Assembly (NCBI GenBank): GCA_012103325.1
Contig: WLWY01000001.1
Span: forward strand, 496,001 to 560,000
Source: Alphaproteobacteria bacterium
GTDB lineage: Bacteria > Pseudomonadota > Alphaproteobacteria > UBA8366 > GCA-2717185
DNA: 64,000 nt
Reading direction: 5' to 3'
Below the pieces are notes generated by a model. That model was given only the letters and a program-made list of their open reading frames with translations, searched no databases and was not told the DNA's origin. The translations under genes were made by a program, and so were the position numbers. Shown in pieces: positions 17,608 to 25,128 of the stretch. Every line of letters starts with the position of its first letter. Position 1 is the first letter of the stretch.

Positions 17608-18027
17608 ATGACAGAGACAGCCGGGGATGAATTTCAACCGTTCTGGGACGCCGCTGCGGCCGGCGAGCTTCGCTTTCCCTTTTGCCGGTCTTGTCAGAAG
17701 TTCCACTGGTACCCGATGATACGGTGCCCTCATTGCAATACAGCCGATATTTCCTGGCGCGCCATCGATCCCACGGGCTCCCTTTACAGCTGGACCGTTG
17801 TGCAGCGCCCCTTCGACGCCGCGTTCAACGACCGGACGCCCTATGTCGTCGGACTGCTGGAATTCCCCGATGCGCCGGGCGTTCGCCTGATTACCAATCT
17901 TGTCGACATCGAAACGGATGCGATCGAATTCGGCATGGCTGCCGCACCCGCCTTCGACTTGTACGACACGGCGGAATCGCGCCTAATGTTCAGACCGAAT
18001 GTGAAACCGGCAAGATCTCTCGAATGA
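17608..18027 (+). CDS. DUF35 / OB-fold zinc-ribbon partner of the thiolase
   Basis: 139 aa. An N-terminal rubredoxin-like zinc ribbon with Cys26, Cys29, Cys40 and Cys43 (FCRSC, then CPHC) is followed by an OB-fold (GSLYSWTVVQRPF, VGLLEF). This architecture is the DUF35 partner encoded next to thiolase-like enzymes, where it completes the active site or positions the acyl-CoA. It lies 4 bases downstream of the thiolase, and its stop overlaps the start of the next ligase gene as ATGA, so all three are probably translated as a unit. Confidence 0.88.
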   Translation: MTETAGDEFQPFWDAAAAGELRFPFCRSCQKFHWYPMIRCPHCNTADISWRAIDPTGSLYSWTVVQRPFDAAFNDRTPYVVGLLEFPDAPGVRLITNLVDIETDAIEFGMAAAPAFDLYDTAESRLMFRPNVKPARSLE

Positions 18028-19667
18028 GTTTCCATATCCAAACGCCGCCCGAGCGCGTGGCGTATTTCCTCAAGAGCGGACTGTGGCCGAACCGGCTGCT
18101 AACCGAGTATCTCGACGAAGCGGTCGCGACCAATCCGCAACGCGCCGCCGTCGTCGGCTATGACAGCCGCACCGGCAAGCGGACCGTCCATAGCTATGAA
18201 GAATTCAACAGGATCGTCGACAGGATCGCGCTTGGCCTCGTTTCATATGGAATTGGGCCGGGTGACGTCGTTTCCATGCAGCTGCCGAATTACTGGCAAT
18301 TCAACGCACTGTTTTTAGCGTGCTTGCGTATTGGCGCGATCACCAACCCGTTGATGCCGATCTTCCGGCACCGTGAACTGAGCTTCATGCTGTCCTTCGG
18401 GCAGGCAAAGGCGATCTTTGTATCGCAGGATTATCGAGGTTTCGACTACCCCGGGATGATCGCGGAACTGCGCGGCGACCTGCCGGCGCTCGAGCATGTC
18501 TTTGTCGTCGGCGGGACGGGGGCCGACTCCTTCGATAGCTGCTTCATCGATCGTAGGTGGGAATCGGAACTGGACCGCGATGCGGTCTTCGCCGAACGCC
18601 AACCATCGCCCAACGATGTATCGCTGCTGATGTACACCAGCGGCACGACGGGCCAGCCGAAGGGTGTGATGCATACGCAGAACACCCTGATCGGCAACAT
18701 CGTCAAGTTTGCCGAACGCGTTGGGCTGGACTCGTCTGACACCGTTCTGATGGCATCGCCGCTCGCACACCTTACCGGATTCCTGTACGGCTTAATGATG
18801 CCGGTCGCCCTCGGCGGGCCAAGTGTGCTCATGGATATATGGGACCCGGCGGAAGCGGCACGGATCGTCGAGGCCGAACAGGTCACCTTCACCATGGCCT
18901 CGACGCCGTTCCTGTCGGATCTTACGAACACCCCGGCCGTCGACAACCATAATCTCGACTCGCTGCTTACGTTCCTGACCGCCGGCGCGCCGATTCCCCG
19001 CGTGCTCGCCGAACGCGCTGCCGAACGGCTTAACGTCATGGTCAACGCCGCCTGGGGCATGACGGAGAATGGCGGGGTCACGACGACCCGGCCCGGCGAT
19101 CCAGCGGACCGCATTTTCGGCTCCGACGGTGCGCCCATCGAAGGCATGGAAGTCCGTGTCGTCGGCGAGGATGGCAAACCGTTGCCCACCGGCACGGAGG
19201 GACGATTGCAGGCGCGCGGCATGGCGAACTTCGTCGGCTATCTGAAGAAACCCGAACTGTTCGCAACCGATGCGGAGGGCTGGTTCGAGACCGGCGACCT
19301 CGCCCGCATGCGCGACGACGGCTATATCCGGATCAGCGGCCGCAGCAAGGACGTCATCATTCGCGGCGGCGAGAACATCCCGATTGTCGAGGTCGAGGAA
19401 CTGCTGTACCGGCATCCCGCCATCCAGGACGCCGCGATCGTCGCCATGCCGGACGAGCGGCTGGGCGAGCGCGGCTGCGTCTTCATAACCCTGCAGCAGG
19501 ATCAGACTCTGACCTTTGACGGTATGATCCGTTATCTGACCGAGCAGAAAATGGCCAAGCAGTACTTTCCGGAACGGCTGGAAGTTATCGAAGAGATGCC
19601 GCGCACGCCGAGCGGCAAGATTCAGAAGTTTCGGCTTCGCGAAATCGCTGAGGGATTATCGGTTTGA
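18024..19667 (+). CDS. acyl-CoA ligase, cyclohexanecarboxylate-CoA ligase-like
   Basis: 547 aa. Adenylate-forming motifs: LLMYTSGTTGQPKG near residue 204, AAWGMTENGG, FETGDLARM, SGRSKDVIIRGGENI and the catalytic Lys in TPSGKIQKF. The N-terminal block GLWPNRLLTEYLDEA and especially NPLMPIFRHRELSFML are characteristic of the cyclohexanecarboxylate-CoA ligase (AliA) group. It would activate an alicyclic or branched acid on entry to the pathway. The ATG at 18024 overlaps the DUF35 stop; earlier in-frame codons fall inside that gene. Together with the BadH-like SDR this is the best evidence that the cluster handles alicyclic carboxylates. Confidence 0.88.
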   Translation: MSFHIQTPPERVAYFLKSGLWPNRLLTEYLDEAVATNPQRAAVVGYDSRTGKRTVHSYEEFNRIVDRIALGLVSYGIGPGDVVSMQLPNYWQFNALFLACLRIGAITNPLMPIFRHRELSFMLSFGQAKAIFVSQDYRGFDYPGMIAELRGDLPALEHVFVVGGTGADSFDSCFIDRRWESELDRDAVFAERQPSPNDVSLLMYTSGTTGQPKGVMHTQNTLIGNIVKFAERVGLDSSDTVLMASPLAHLTGFLYGLMMPVALGGPSVLMDIWDPAEAARIVEAEQVTFTMASTPFLSDLTNTPAVDNHNLDSLLTFLTAGAPIPRVLAERAAERLNVMVNAAWGMTENGGVTTTRPGDPADRIFGSDGAPIEGMEVRVVGEDGKPLPTGTEGRLQARGMANFVGYLKKPELFATDAEGWFETGDLARMRDDGYIRISGRSKDVIIRGGENIPIVEVEELLYRHPAIQDAAIVAMPDERLGERGCVFITLQQDQTLTFDGMIRYLTEQKMAKQYFPERLEVIEEMPRTPSGKIQKFRLREIAEGLSV

Positions 19668-19690
19668 CCGCATATCCATTTGCACCGAAC

Positions 19691-19718
19691 GGCCGTGAAT
19701 CTTTACTTTCCCACGGCC
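19691..19718. other. hairpin between the ligase and PhyH genes
   Basis: GGCCGTG (19691-19697) and CACGGCC (19712-19718) can form a 7-bp stem with a 14-base loop in the 70-base gap. No T-run follows, so termination is doubtful; it may be an mRNA processing or stability element, or chance. Confidence 0.3.
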
Positions 19719-19737
19719 TGGATACAAGCTCCTAACC

Positions 19738-20571
19738 ATGCTGACCACGACAGACGTAAAGACCTATCGGGAACAGGGCTTTCTACCGGGCAGCCCACAC
19801 CTGTCGGCGGAGGAAGCGGCGGCCATGCGGGAGGCGTGCATTCGGACCTGCGGCGTCGAACTGAAGGATCCGTCGCGGCGGCAGGCGAGCAACCGGGTCA
19901 AGCCTTACCTGCTGTTCCGTTGGGCCGCCGACCTTGTGCGGCACCCCACCATTCTCGACAGCGTCGAAGCGCTGATCGGCCCTGATATCCTGGTCTTCCA
20001 TACCACCGTCTGGTTCAAGGAACCCAACACGGCGAAATCGGTGCCGTGGCATCAGGACGCGACCTATTTCGGCCTCGCCCCGTTCGAGCACGTGACCGCC
20101 TGGGTCGCGCTGACACCTTCCACGGAAGAGATGGGCTGCGTGCACATCCTGCCGGGATCGCAGGAGAACGGGCAGCTGCTGCACGCCGACAAGCCGGACC
20201 CGAACCTAATGCTGTCGCGCGGGCAAACCGTGGCGAAGGATATCGACGACAGTAACGCTGTCAGCCTGACCATGACGCCGGGCGACGTCTCGTTCCATCA
20301 CACGCTTGCCCTGCACCGATCCGGTCCCAACACGACCGACGAACCGCGTATCGGTATCGGCATCAGCTACATCCCGGCCCATGTCCGCCATGTTGGCGAA
20401 ACGCGACTGTCCGCGACCGTCGCCCGGGGCGCCAACCGTCACGACCATTTCGATCCGGAACCCACACCGGATGGCGATGCGACGGAAGCAGCAATCGCGG
20501 CACATTACGATTCGATTTCACGGTTTTGGCAGGCGTCAGAATCGATCCCGGGTATGGGGTTAGTCCACTAA
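19738..20571 (+). CDS. phytanoyl-CoA dioxygenase (PhyH) family protein
   Basis: 277 aa Fe(II)/2-oxoglutarate dioxygenase. The iron-binding HxD is His105-Gln-Asp107 (VPWHQDATY), the distal ligand is His193 (ALHRSGPN), and Arg204 is placed to bind 2-oxoglutarate. All three iron ligands are present, so it should be active. The family hydroxylates alpha-carbons of branched acyl-CoAs and many small molecules. It follows the AliA-like ligase by 70 bases and precedes an SDR by 14, so a hydroxylation-then-oxidation pair is plausible. It is a paralogue of the PhyH protein encoded at 34919-35713. Confidence 0.9.
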   Translation: MLTTTDVKTYREQGFLPGSPHLSAEEAAAMREACIRTCGVELKDPSRRQASNRVKPYLLFRWAADLVRHPTILDSVEALIGPDILVFHTTVWFKEPNTAKSVPWHQDATYFGLAPFEHVTAWVALTPSTEEMGCVHILPGSQENGQLLHADKPDPNLMLSRGQTVAKDIDDSNAVSLTMTPGDVSFHHTLALHRSGPNTTDEPRIGIGISYIPAHVRHVGETRLSATVARGANRHDHFDPEPTPDGDATEAAIAAHYDSISRFWQASESIPGMGLVH

Positions 20572-20585
20572 AACGGAGTCAGCTC

Positions 20586-21309
20586 ATGCGCCTCGACGGT
20601 AAGACGATCCTCATCACGGGCGCCGCCTCCGGTATCGGGCAGGCGAGCGCCATCAAGGCGCTGGCCGAAGGCGCCCGCGTGATCGGTGTTGACCAGCTTC
20701 CGAACGGCATACCCGACGGCGTCGAGCCGATCGTCGGCGACGTCACCGACGAGGATACGATTGCGCGCGCCATCGCTGCCGCAGACCGGATCGATGGGCT
20801 GGCGACGATCGCCGGCATCAGTTCGTCCGGGACGGCAATCGACGCCATCGGTTTCGATCAGTGGGACCGTGTCTTCGCAGTCAATGTTAAAGCGACCTGG
20901 CGCTGGATGATTGCTGCCCTGCCGGCAATGCGCGCGCACGGCGGTGGCTCGATTGTCGCCATCGCCTCGCAACTCGCGTTCGGTGGTGGACGCCGCAACG
21001 CCGCCTATATCGCCTCCAAGGGCGCGATCGTCAGCTTGGTAAAAACGGCGGCCTTTGAACTGGCACCCGACGGCATTCGGGTCAACGCCGTCGCACCCGG
21101 CGCCATCGACACACCAATGCTGAACCGCAGCATGTCGCGCGCCGAAGACCCGGCCGCAGCGCGCGAATATTCGCAGAACCGCCATGCCCTGAAACGGTTC
21201 GGCCGTGCCGAGGAAATCGCAAACGGTGTCGTCTACCTGCTGTCCGACGAAGCCAAGTTTCAACACCGGCTCCGTCGTGACCATCGATGGCGGCTGGCGC
21301 GCCGCCTAG
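20586..21309 (+). pseudogene. short-chain dehydrogenase gene with an apparent +1 frameshift near its 3' end
   Basis: From the ATG at 20586 the frame gives a normal classical SDR: TGAASGIGQ at 11-19, catalytic Ser, Tyr and Lys in AIASQLAFGGG and AAYIASKGA, and VNAVAPGAIDTPM. At codon 225 (TTT, 21258-21260) the reading changes to QHRLRRDHRWRL, which is not SDR-like. Dropping one T from that TTT restores FNTGSVVTIDGGWRAA and a stop at 21307-21309, exactly the SDR C-terminus, for a 240-aa protein. As written, the frame runs on to 21407 and overlaps the convergent gene. This is either a recent one-base insertion or a sequencing error in a homopolymer. The shifted C-terminus would disturb the tetramer interface. 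Confidence 0.85.
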
Positions 21310-21321
21310 GGCGGACTTTCC

Positions 21322-22137
21322 CTAAGTCCCCGCGCCAACGGCTTTCCAGTAGTGGCCGTTCAGATAATCGACGAACTTGTCGTGATGCTGTTGCAGGCAT
21401 CCCTTGATTTCGCCGATGCCGCGCCGTTCGACCGCGAACTGGCACAATTCCAGCGCACCGCGCGCCATCCGTGTTGCGGCCTTCGACGTCGGCGATTTCT
21501 CGCCAACGGCTCTCACCCATAAGCTTTGCGTAACGTCCGTCTGCGGCAGTGCGTTAGCGTCGAGATCGTTGATCAACCGGCTCGTCAGCCGGGCAGCGGC
21601 CATGCGGTTTTCGTTGGTGTCGACGATGCGGCTGCCGACCGCGCGCAGCGGCCCTGCGGCTGCGGCCAGACCAGCTTCGTCCTGCGGGTTCTCGTCGCCT
21701 AAAACTGCCACGGGCGCCAGCGTCACGTTCTCGCCGATGGCAACCGTAACCGCCGTCAAACCATGCTGCCGCACGGTGGCTTCGGTCACCGCGATATGAA
21801 CCGCGACGTGCGTGCGGAGGGAATGGAATCTGAGATCCGTTGCGGGGTTCAGCGTTATTGTTTTTCCGTCACGCGCCGTGCCGGTAACCGTCACCGCGCT
21901 GTCGGCGGTGAGGCGATAGGGCGTTCCACGCACAGGCGAACTACGGTCCTGTTGCAGACAAAAGGCCGAGAACTCGGCGCTGCATTTCCCACCCTCACAA
22001 ATAAGCGTGGTATCGCCCTCGGTCGCAACCAGCGCCAGGGCTTGCGGTGCGGCGGCTCCGATGGACGGTGCTGCCAGCGCTCCGGCCACGACCGTCATAA
22101 CGGCGAGACCGAATCGGCGGATGATCCTCTGCTGCAT
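21322..22137 (-). CDS. secreted protein of unknown function
   Basis: 271 aa. A signal peptide MQQRIIRRFGLAVMTVVAG.. ends near a GAAA-type cleavage site at about residue 31, so it is exported. I choose the ATG at 22137 because AAGGAG lies upstream of it; a longer frame from 22221 would bury the signal. The mature part has Cys in CEGGKC, FCLQQ, LCQF and GCLQ, which could form disulfides, then a beta-rich stretch and a helical C-terminus rich in Ala. I do not recognise a family. It lies downstream of the LysE gene on the same strand and converges with the frameshifted SDR. Confidence 0.75.
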   Translation of the reverse strand: MQQRIIRRFGLAVMTVVAGALAAPSIGAAAPQALALVATEGDTTLICEGGKCSAEFSAFCLQQDRSSPVRGTPYRLTADSAVTVTGTARDGKTITLNPATDLRFHSLRTHVAVHIAVTEATVRQHGLTAVTVAIGENVTLAPVAVLGDENPQDEAGLAAAAGPLRAVGSRIVDTNENRMAAARLTSRLINDLDANALPQTDVTQSLWVRAVGEKSPTSKAATRMARGALELCQFAVERRGIGEIKGCLQQHHDKFVDYLNGHYWKAVGAGT

Positions 22138-22240
22138 TACGTGTCTCCTTATGTCTTGCGTTAGGTGAACGGTCCCCCTCGTTTCAATGGCGCCGTTTTG
22201 GGCAAGATCTAAAAAGGCCACCTCATATGCGTCTACCGGG

Positions 22241-22882
22241 TTATAAGCGGCTGGTGAGCAGCTTGACGCCTGCGAAGCAGAAGAACAGCCCGAGCGCTCC
22301 TTGAATTAACCGGCGGGCTTTAGAATACACGCGAATCATGCGGTTCGTCGAGAACGCCAGCGCATATAACACATGAATAACGACCGAAAGCGCGGCGGTT
22401 CCGGCAACGATCGAAGTACCGACCCACAGCGGCGCATCGGCCTGCAGTCCGAGCGAAATGATGGCGATCCAAGCCAGAGCTGCTTTTGGGTTCGTCATTT
22501 GAACCGTGAAACCGCGCAGGAAGTATCCAAAATGGCTGCGCGTCGGGCCGGCGAGCGAACCCGCTTCAATCTCGTGTGCTGCCGCAGCCGAGCGGAGCGA
22601 TTTGTATCCCAGCCAGAGAAGATAGAGACCGCCGGCGACCTTAATGGCCGTGAGCGCTACGGCATACGACGCCAACAAGGCGGACAAACCGACGACGGTC
22701 AGCATCGCCCAGCAAAACGACCCCGCGGCAACGCCGAACGCCAATGCGAGACCGGACGGACGGCCGACGCTCATCGACGTTCCGATAATCGCCAGAATAT
22801 TCGGACCCGGGCTCATGATCGACAGCAGAAACGCCGTATAGGCGAGTGCGATCCCCGGCAGATAGAGAGAAAGCTGTTCCAT
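22241..22882 (-). CDS. LysE family amino-acid/metabolite exporter
   Basis: 213 aa with six hydrophobic segments. The N-terminal signature LSIMSPGPNILAIIGTSMSVGR is the LysE/RhtB family motif, and KAALAWIAII matches the second half. Members export amino acids or homoserine lactones. The inverted repeat at 22928-22944 lies 46 bases upstream of the ATG, so I expect the gene to belong to the WYL-regulated set that also includes the MFS exporter upstream on the same strand. Confidence 0.93.
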   Translation of the reverse strand: MEQLSLYLPGIALAYTAFLLSIMSPGPNILAIIGTSMSVGRPSGLALAFGVAAGSFCWAMLTVVGLSALLASYAVALTAIKVAGGLYLLWLGYKSLRSAAAAHEIEAGSLAGPTRSHFGYFLRGFTVQMTNPKAALAWIAIISLGLQADAPLWVGTSIVAGTAALSVVIHVLYALAFSTNRMIRVYSKARRLIQGALGLFFCFAGVKLLTSRL

Positions 22883-22927
22883 TTCCGATCCCCCATGTTT
22901 TGTGGGCCGATCAATACCACAACCGTC

Positions 22928-22944
22928 CTGACATATTCTGTCAG
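22928..22944. promoter_or_regulatory. operator candidate 1, CTGACA-N5-TGTCAG
   Basis: Arms CTGACA (22928-22933) and TGTCAG (22939-22944) around the spacer TATTC. It lies in the 73-base gap between the MFS stop and the LysE start, where the lysE promoter must be. The same arms and spacing recur at 24274 and 25014. Confidence 0.7.
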
Positions 22945-22955
22945 TAGTGAACGCA

Positions 22956-24272
22956 TCAACTGTCGAAACCCTTTGCCGACCGCACCCACGCCCAAGCGGC
23001 CGTGCCGGCGCAGATGGCCGCGACCATCAAGAACGTGCGCGGCACGCCAAGCGCGTCGACCGACGCCCCGAACAAGGGGGCGCCAATCAAAGAACTGCCG
23101 AGGATGCCAATGCTGTAGACGGCCATCACGCGGCCGCGCATGTCGTCGCGCGCGCTGAGCTGCAGGGTGCTGGCCACGGTAATGCTGAAGAAACCACAGG
23201 CGACGCCCAGCAGAAACATGCCGGCAAAGACGAAATAGGTCCCGAACGGCAGCGCCAGCCAAACGTAAACGATGGCCAGCAACGCGCACCACATGACGAT
23301 CATTCGCAAGCCGGGTTTCACCCAGGCGGCAATCACCAGGGAGCCAACCACGGCGCCGAAACCGAGGGCCGACATCAGCGCACCGAACTGTTCGCTCGAC
23401 CCGCCCAGCACGCGGACCGTCACGAGAGGCACCAGAACCTGCAGATTGTAGGCTGCGATAAAGATGACCGACATGGCGATCACAGTCGGCGCCAGGACAC
23501 GGTCGCGCCGGATATAGGACAAGCCTTCGCGGACCTGCCCGGGCCGCCGTTCCGCTTTGTCCGTCGTGTGGAGATGGGAAGCGTTGAGCATCAACAAGAC
23601 GAGGACGACCAAACCGAACGAAACCGTATTGAAGAAGAAACTCGGCGCCATCCCGAAGCCCGCGATCAGGAATCCACTAATCACCGGGCCGATCATCCGG
23701 CCGGCGGATATCACCACATTATTCAGCGCGATCGCATTCGGCAGATCCCCTTCGCCGACGAGATCCTTGATGAAACCGTGCAGCGCCGGTTTGTCGATGG
23801 CCGTGACCAGACCGAAGGCAAACGCGATGGCCCAGATCATCCACAGCTCGACCCGGCCAACTACAATCAGGACGCCCATCGCCAGGGCCAGCAGAGCCTG
23901 AACGCTTTGCGTCACGATCAACAAGCGGCGGCGGTCAAACCGGTCGGCGAGAACCCCGCCGTAAAGGCCGAACAGCACAAGCGGCCCAAACTGCAGCGCA
24001 TTCGTGATACCGAGCGCCAGCCCGGAATCCGTTAGCGTCAGGACCAGCCAATTCTCGGCGGTGATCTGGATCCAGGTCCCGATATTCGATGCAATCTGCG
24101 CCGCGAAATAGAGACGAAAACTCGTGTTTCGCAAACTGGCAAATGTCGCACGAATTCCGCGCGGCACGTAATCGTCGCACTGTTGTTTCGAACGTTCCAA
24201 CCCGCTGCCGGTCGCCATCGCGAATTTCGCCCTGAACTTCCAAGGAATGCCCGTTGGAGTGTAATCGGACAT
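22956..24272 (-). CDS. MFS exporter (EntS/MFS_3-like)
   Basis: 438 aa from the ATG at 24272; an ATG at 24281 would add three residues but lies inside the inverted repeat at 24274-24292. About 50 polar residues precede the first helix (FRLYFAAQIASNIGTWIQ), followed by about 12 hydrophobic segments and the loop GVLADRFDRRRLL (motif A). The pattern SFFFNTVSFGLVVLVLLML and the domain layout match the MFS_3 group, which exports siderophores, macrolides or other amphiphiles. The WYL regulator gene ends at 24288, only 15 bases upstream on the same strand, and an operator lies at that junction. Confidence 0.92.
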   Translation of the reverse strand: MSDYTPTGIPWKFRAKFAMATGSGLERSKQQCDDYVPRGIRATFASLRNTSFRLYFAAQIASNIGTWIQITAENWLVLTLTDSGLALGITNALQFGPLVLFGLYGGVLADRFDRRRLLIVTQSVQALLALAMGVLIVVGRVELWMIWAIAFAFGLVTAIDKPALHGFIKDLVGEGDLPNAIALNNVVISAGRMIGPVISGFLIAGFGMAPSFFFNTVSFGLVVLVLLMLNASHLHTTDKAERRPGQVREGLSYIRRDRVLAPTVIAMSVIFIAAYNLQVLVPLVTVRVLGGSSEQFGALMSALGFGAVVGSLVIAAWVKPGLRMIVMWCALLAIVYVWLALPFGTYFVFAGMFLLGVACGFFSITVASTLQLSARDDMRGRVMAVYSIGILGSSLIGAPLFGASVDALGVPRTFLMVAAICAGTAAWAWVRSAKGFDS

Positions 24273-24273
24273 C

Positions 24274-24292
24274 CCTGACATCTTTTGTCAGG
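24274..24292. promoter_or_regulatory. operator candidate 2, CCTGACA-N5-TGTCAGG
   Basis: Seven-base arms CCTGACA (24274-24280) and TGTCAGG (24286-24292) around TCTTT. It spans the stop codon of the WYL gene and the start region of the MFS gene, so bound regulator could block transcription or initiation of the exporter. Confidence 0.7.
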
Positions 24293-24956
24293 AGTCAGCC
24301 TGCAGTCTCGGGATGTCGGAGCGCCTTGCAAATGTTCGCTTCAGAAACGAAATCCGAGTGACCCGGTCGGTTCTGAAAGTGCGGTAGTCCTTTCGCAACT
24401 CGCACCACGCGTGAACCAAAGTCACTTCGATGTAGTACGATATTCCGACAGGCTGCACGGTTCTCAGCGTCTTCGTCTCATTCTCGTCGATATAGTCGAT
24501 CCGTAATTTTCGACAGTCTCGAATTGCCCGACGCAGCTTCGCCATATCCACGACCGAGGGGTCAGGCGCGCCATAACCCGACACGTAGAAGGAGTCTTCG
24601 ACGCTCCAATCCGCACCATGGCCGGGTGACATCGCCTTGATTTTCTCGATCACACCTCGAGCGGCGGCGCGAAGACCGCGATCGCCCGTCCGTCGCAAAA
24701 GTTGCGCGCCGATCAGCATGGCTTCCATTTCATCCGGTGTCAGGACCAACGGCGGAAATTCGAAACCGGGCCGCAAAATGTAACCAATGCCCGGCGCGCC
24801 ATCGACAGGAACACGGCGCGCCTTCAAAGATGCGATATCGCGATAAATCGTCCGTGGGTCGACTTCGAGCTGACTGGCGAGATCAGCCGCGCGCACGGGG
24901 CCGCCAGCATTCCTGAGTATCTGAACCAGATCGAACAAACGCGCGGCACGGGACAT
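24288..24956 (-). CDS. WYL-domain transcriptional regulator (YafY-like)
   Basis: 222 aa. N-terminal HTH_11 domain: RAARLFDLVQILRNAGGP, then AADLASQLEVDPRTIYRDIASL, the recognition helix. The WYL part covers about residues 130-205 and has GISYYIEVTLVHAWCELRKDYRTFRTDRV; the namesake Trp-Tyr-Leu triad is modified (Val-His-Ala-Trp-Cys). WYL domains sense small ligands or nucleic acids. The gene is flanked on both sides by TGACA-N5-TGTCA repeats and divergent from the phosphoesterase fusion gene, so autoregulation and local control are likely. Confidence 0.93.
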   Translation of the reverse strand: MSRAARLFDLVQILRNAGGPVRAADLASQLEVDPRTIYRDIASLKARRVPVDGAPGIGYILRPGFEFPPLVLTPDEMEAMLIGAQLLRRTGDRGLRAAARGVIEKIKAMSPGHGADWSVEDSFYVSGYGAPDPSVVDMAKLRRAIRDCRKLRIDYIDENETKTLRTVQPVGISYYIEVTLVHAWCELRKDYRTFRTDRVTRISFLKRTFARRSDIPRLQADS

Positions 24957-25013
24957 AGAGCCTTACTCCGGCACGGTTGGGGTGCGGGCGGATTGTCATG
25001 ATAACAGATCACC

Positions 25014-25032
25014 ACTGACATTCTCTGTCAGT
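25014..25032. promoter_or_regulatory. operator candidate 3, ACTGACA-N5-TGTCAGT
   Basis: Seven-base arms ACTGACA (25014-25020) and TGTCAGT (25026-25032) around TTCTC. It sits in the divergent gap 58 bases from the WYL gene start and 97 bases from the phosphoesterase start, so it could control both. It shares arms and 5-base spacing with the sites at 22928 and 24274. Confidence 0.72.
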
Positions 25033-25128
25033 AATAATCCTCTCAAACAACCGAGACCTGTCATCGGTAACATCTCGGCGGTAATCTGGGCGCGAGACGC
25101 ACCCCATTCGAGTTCAGGCAAATCCAGC

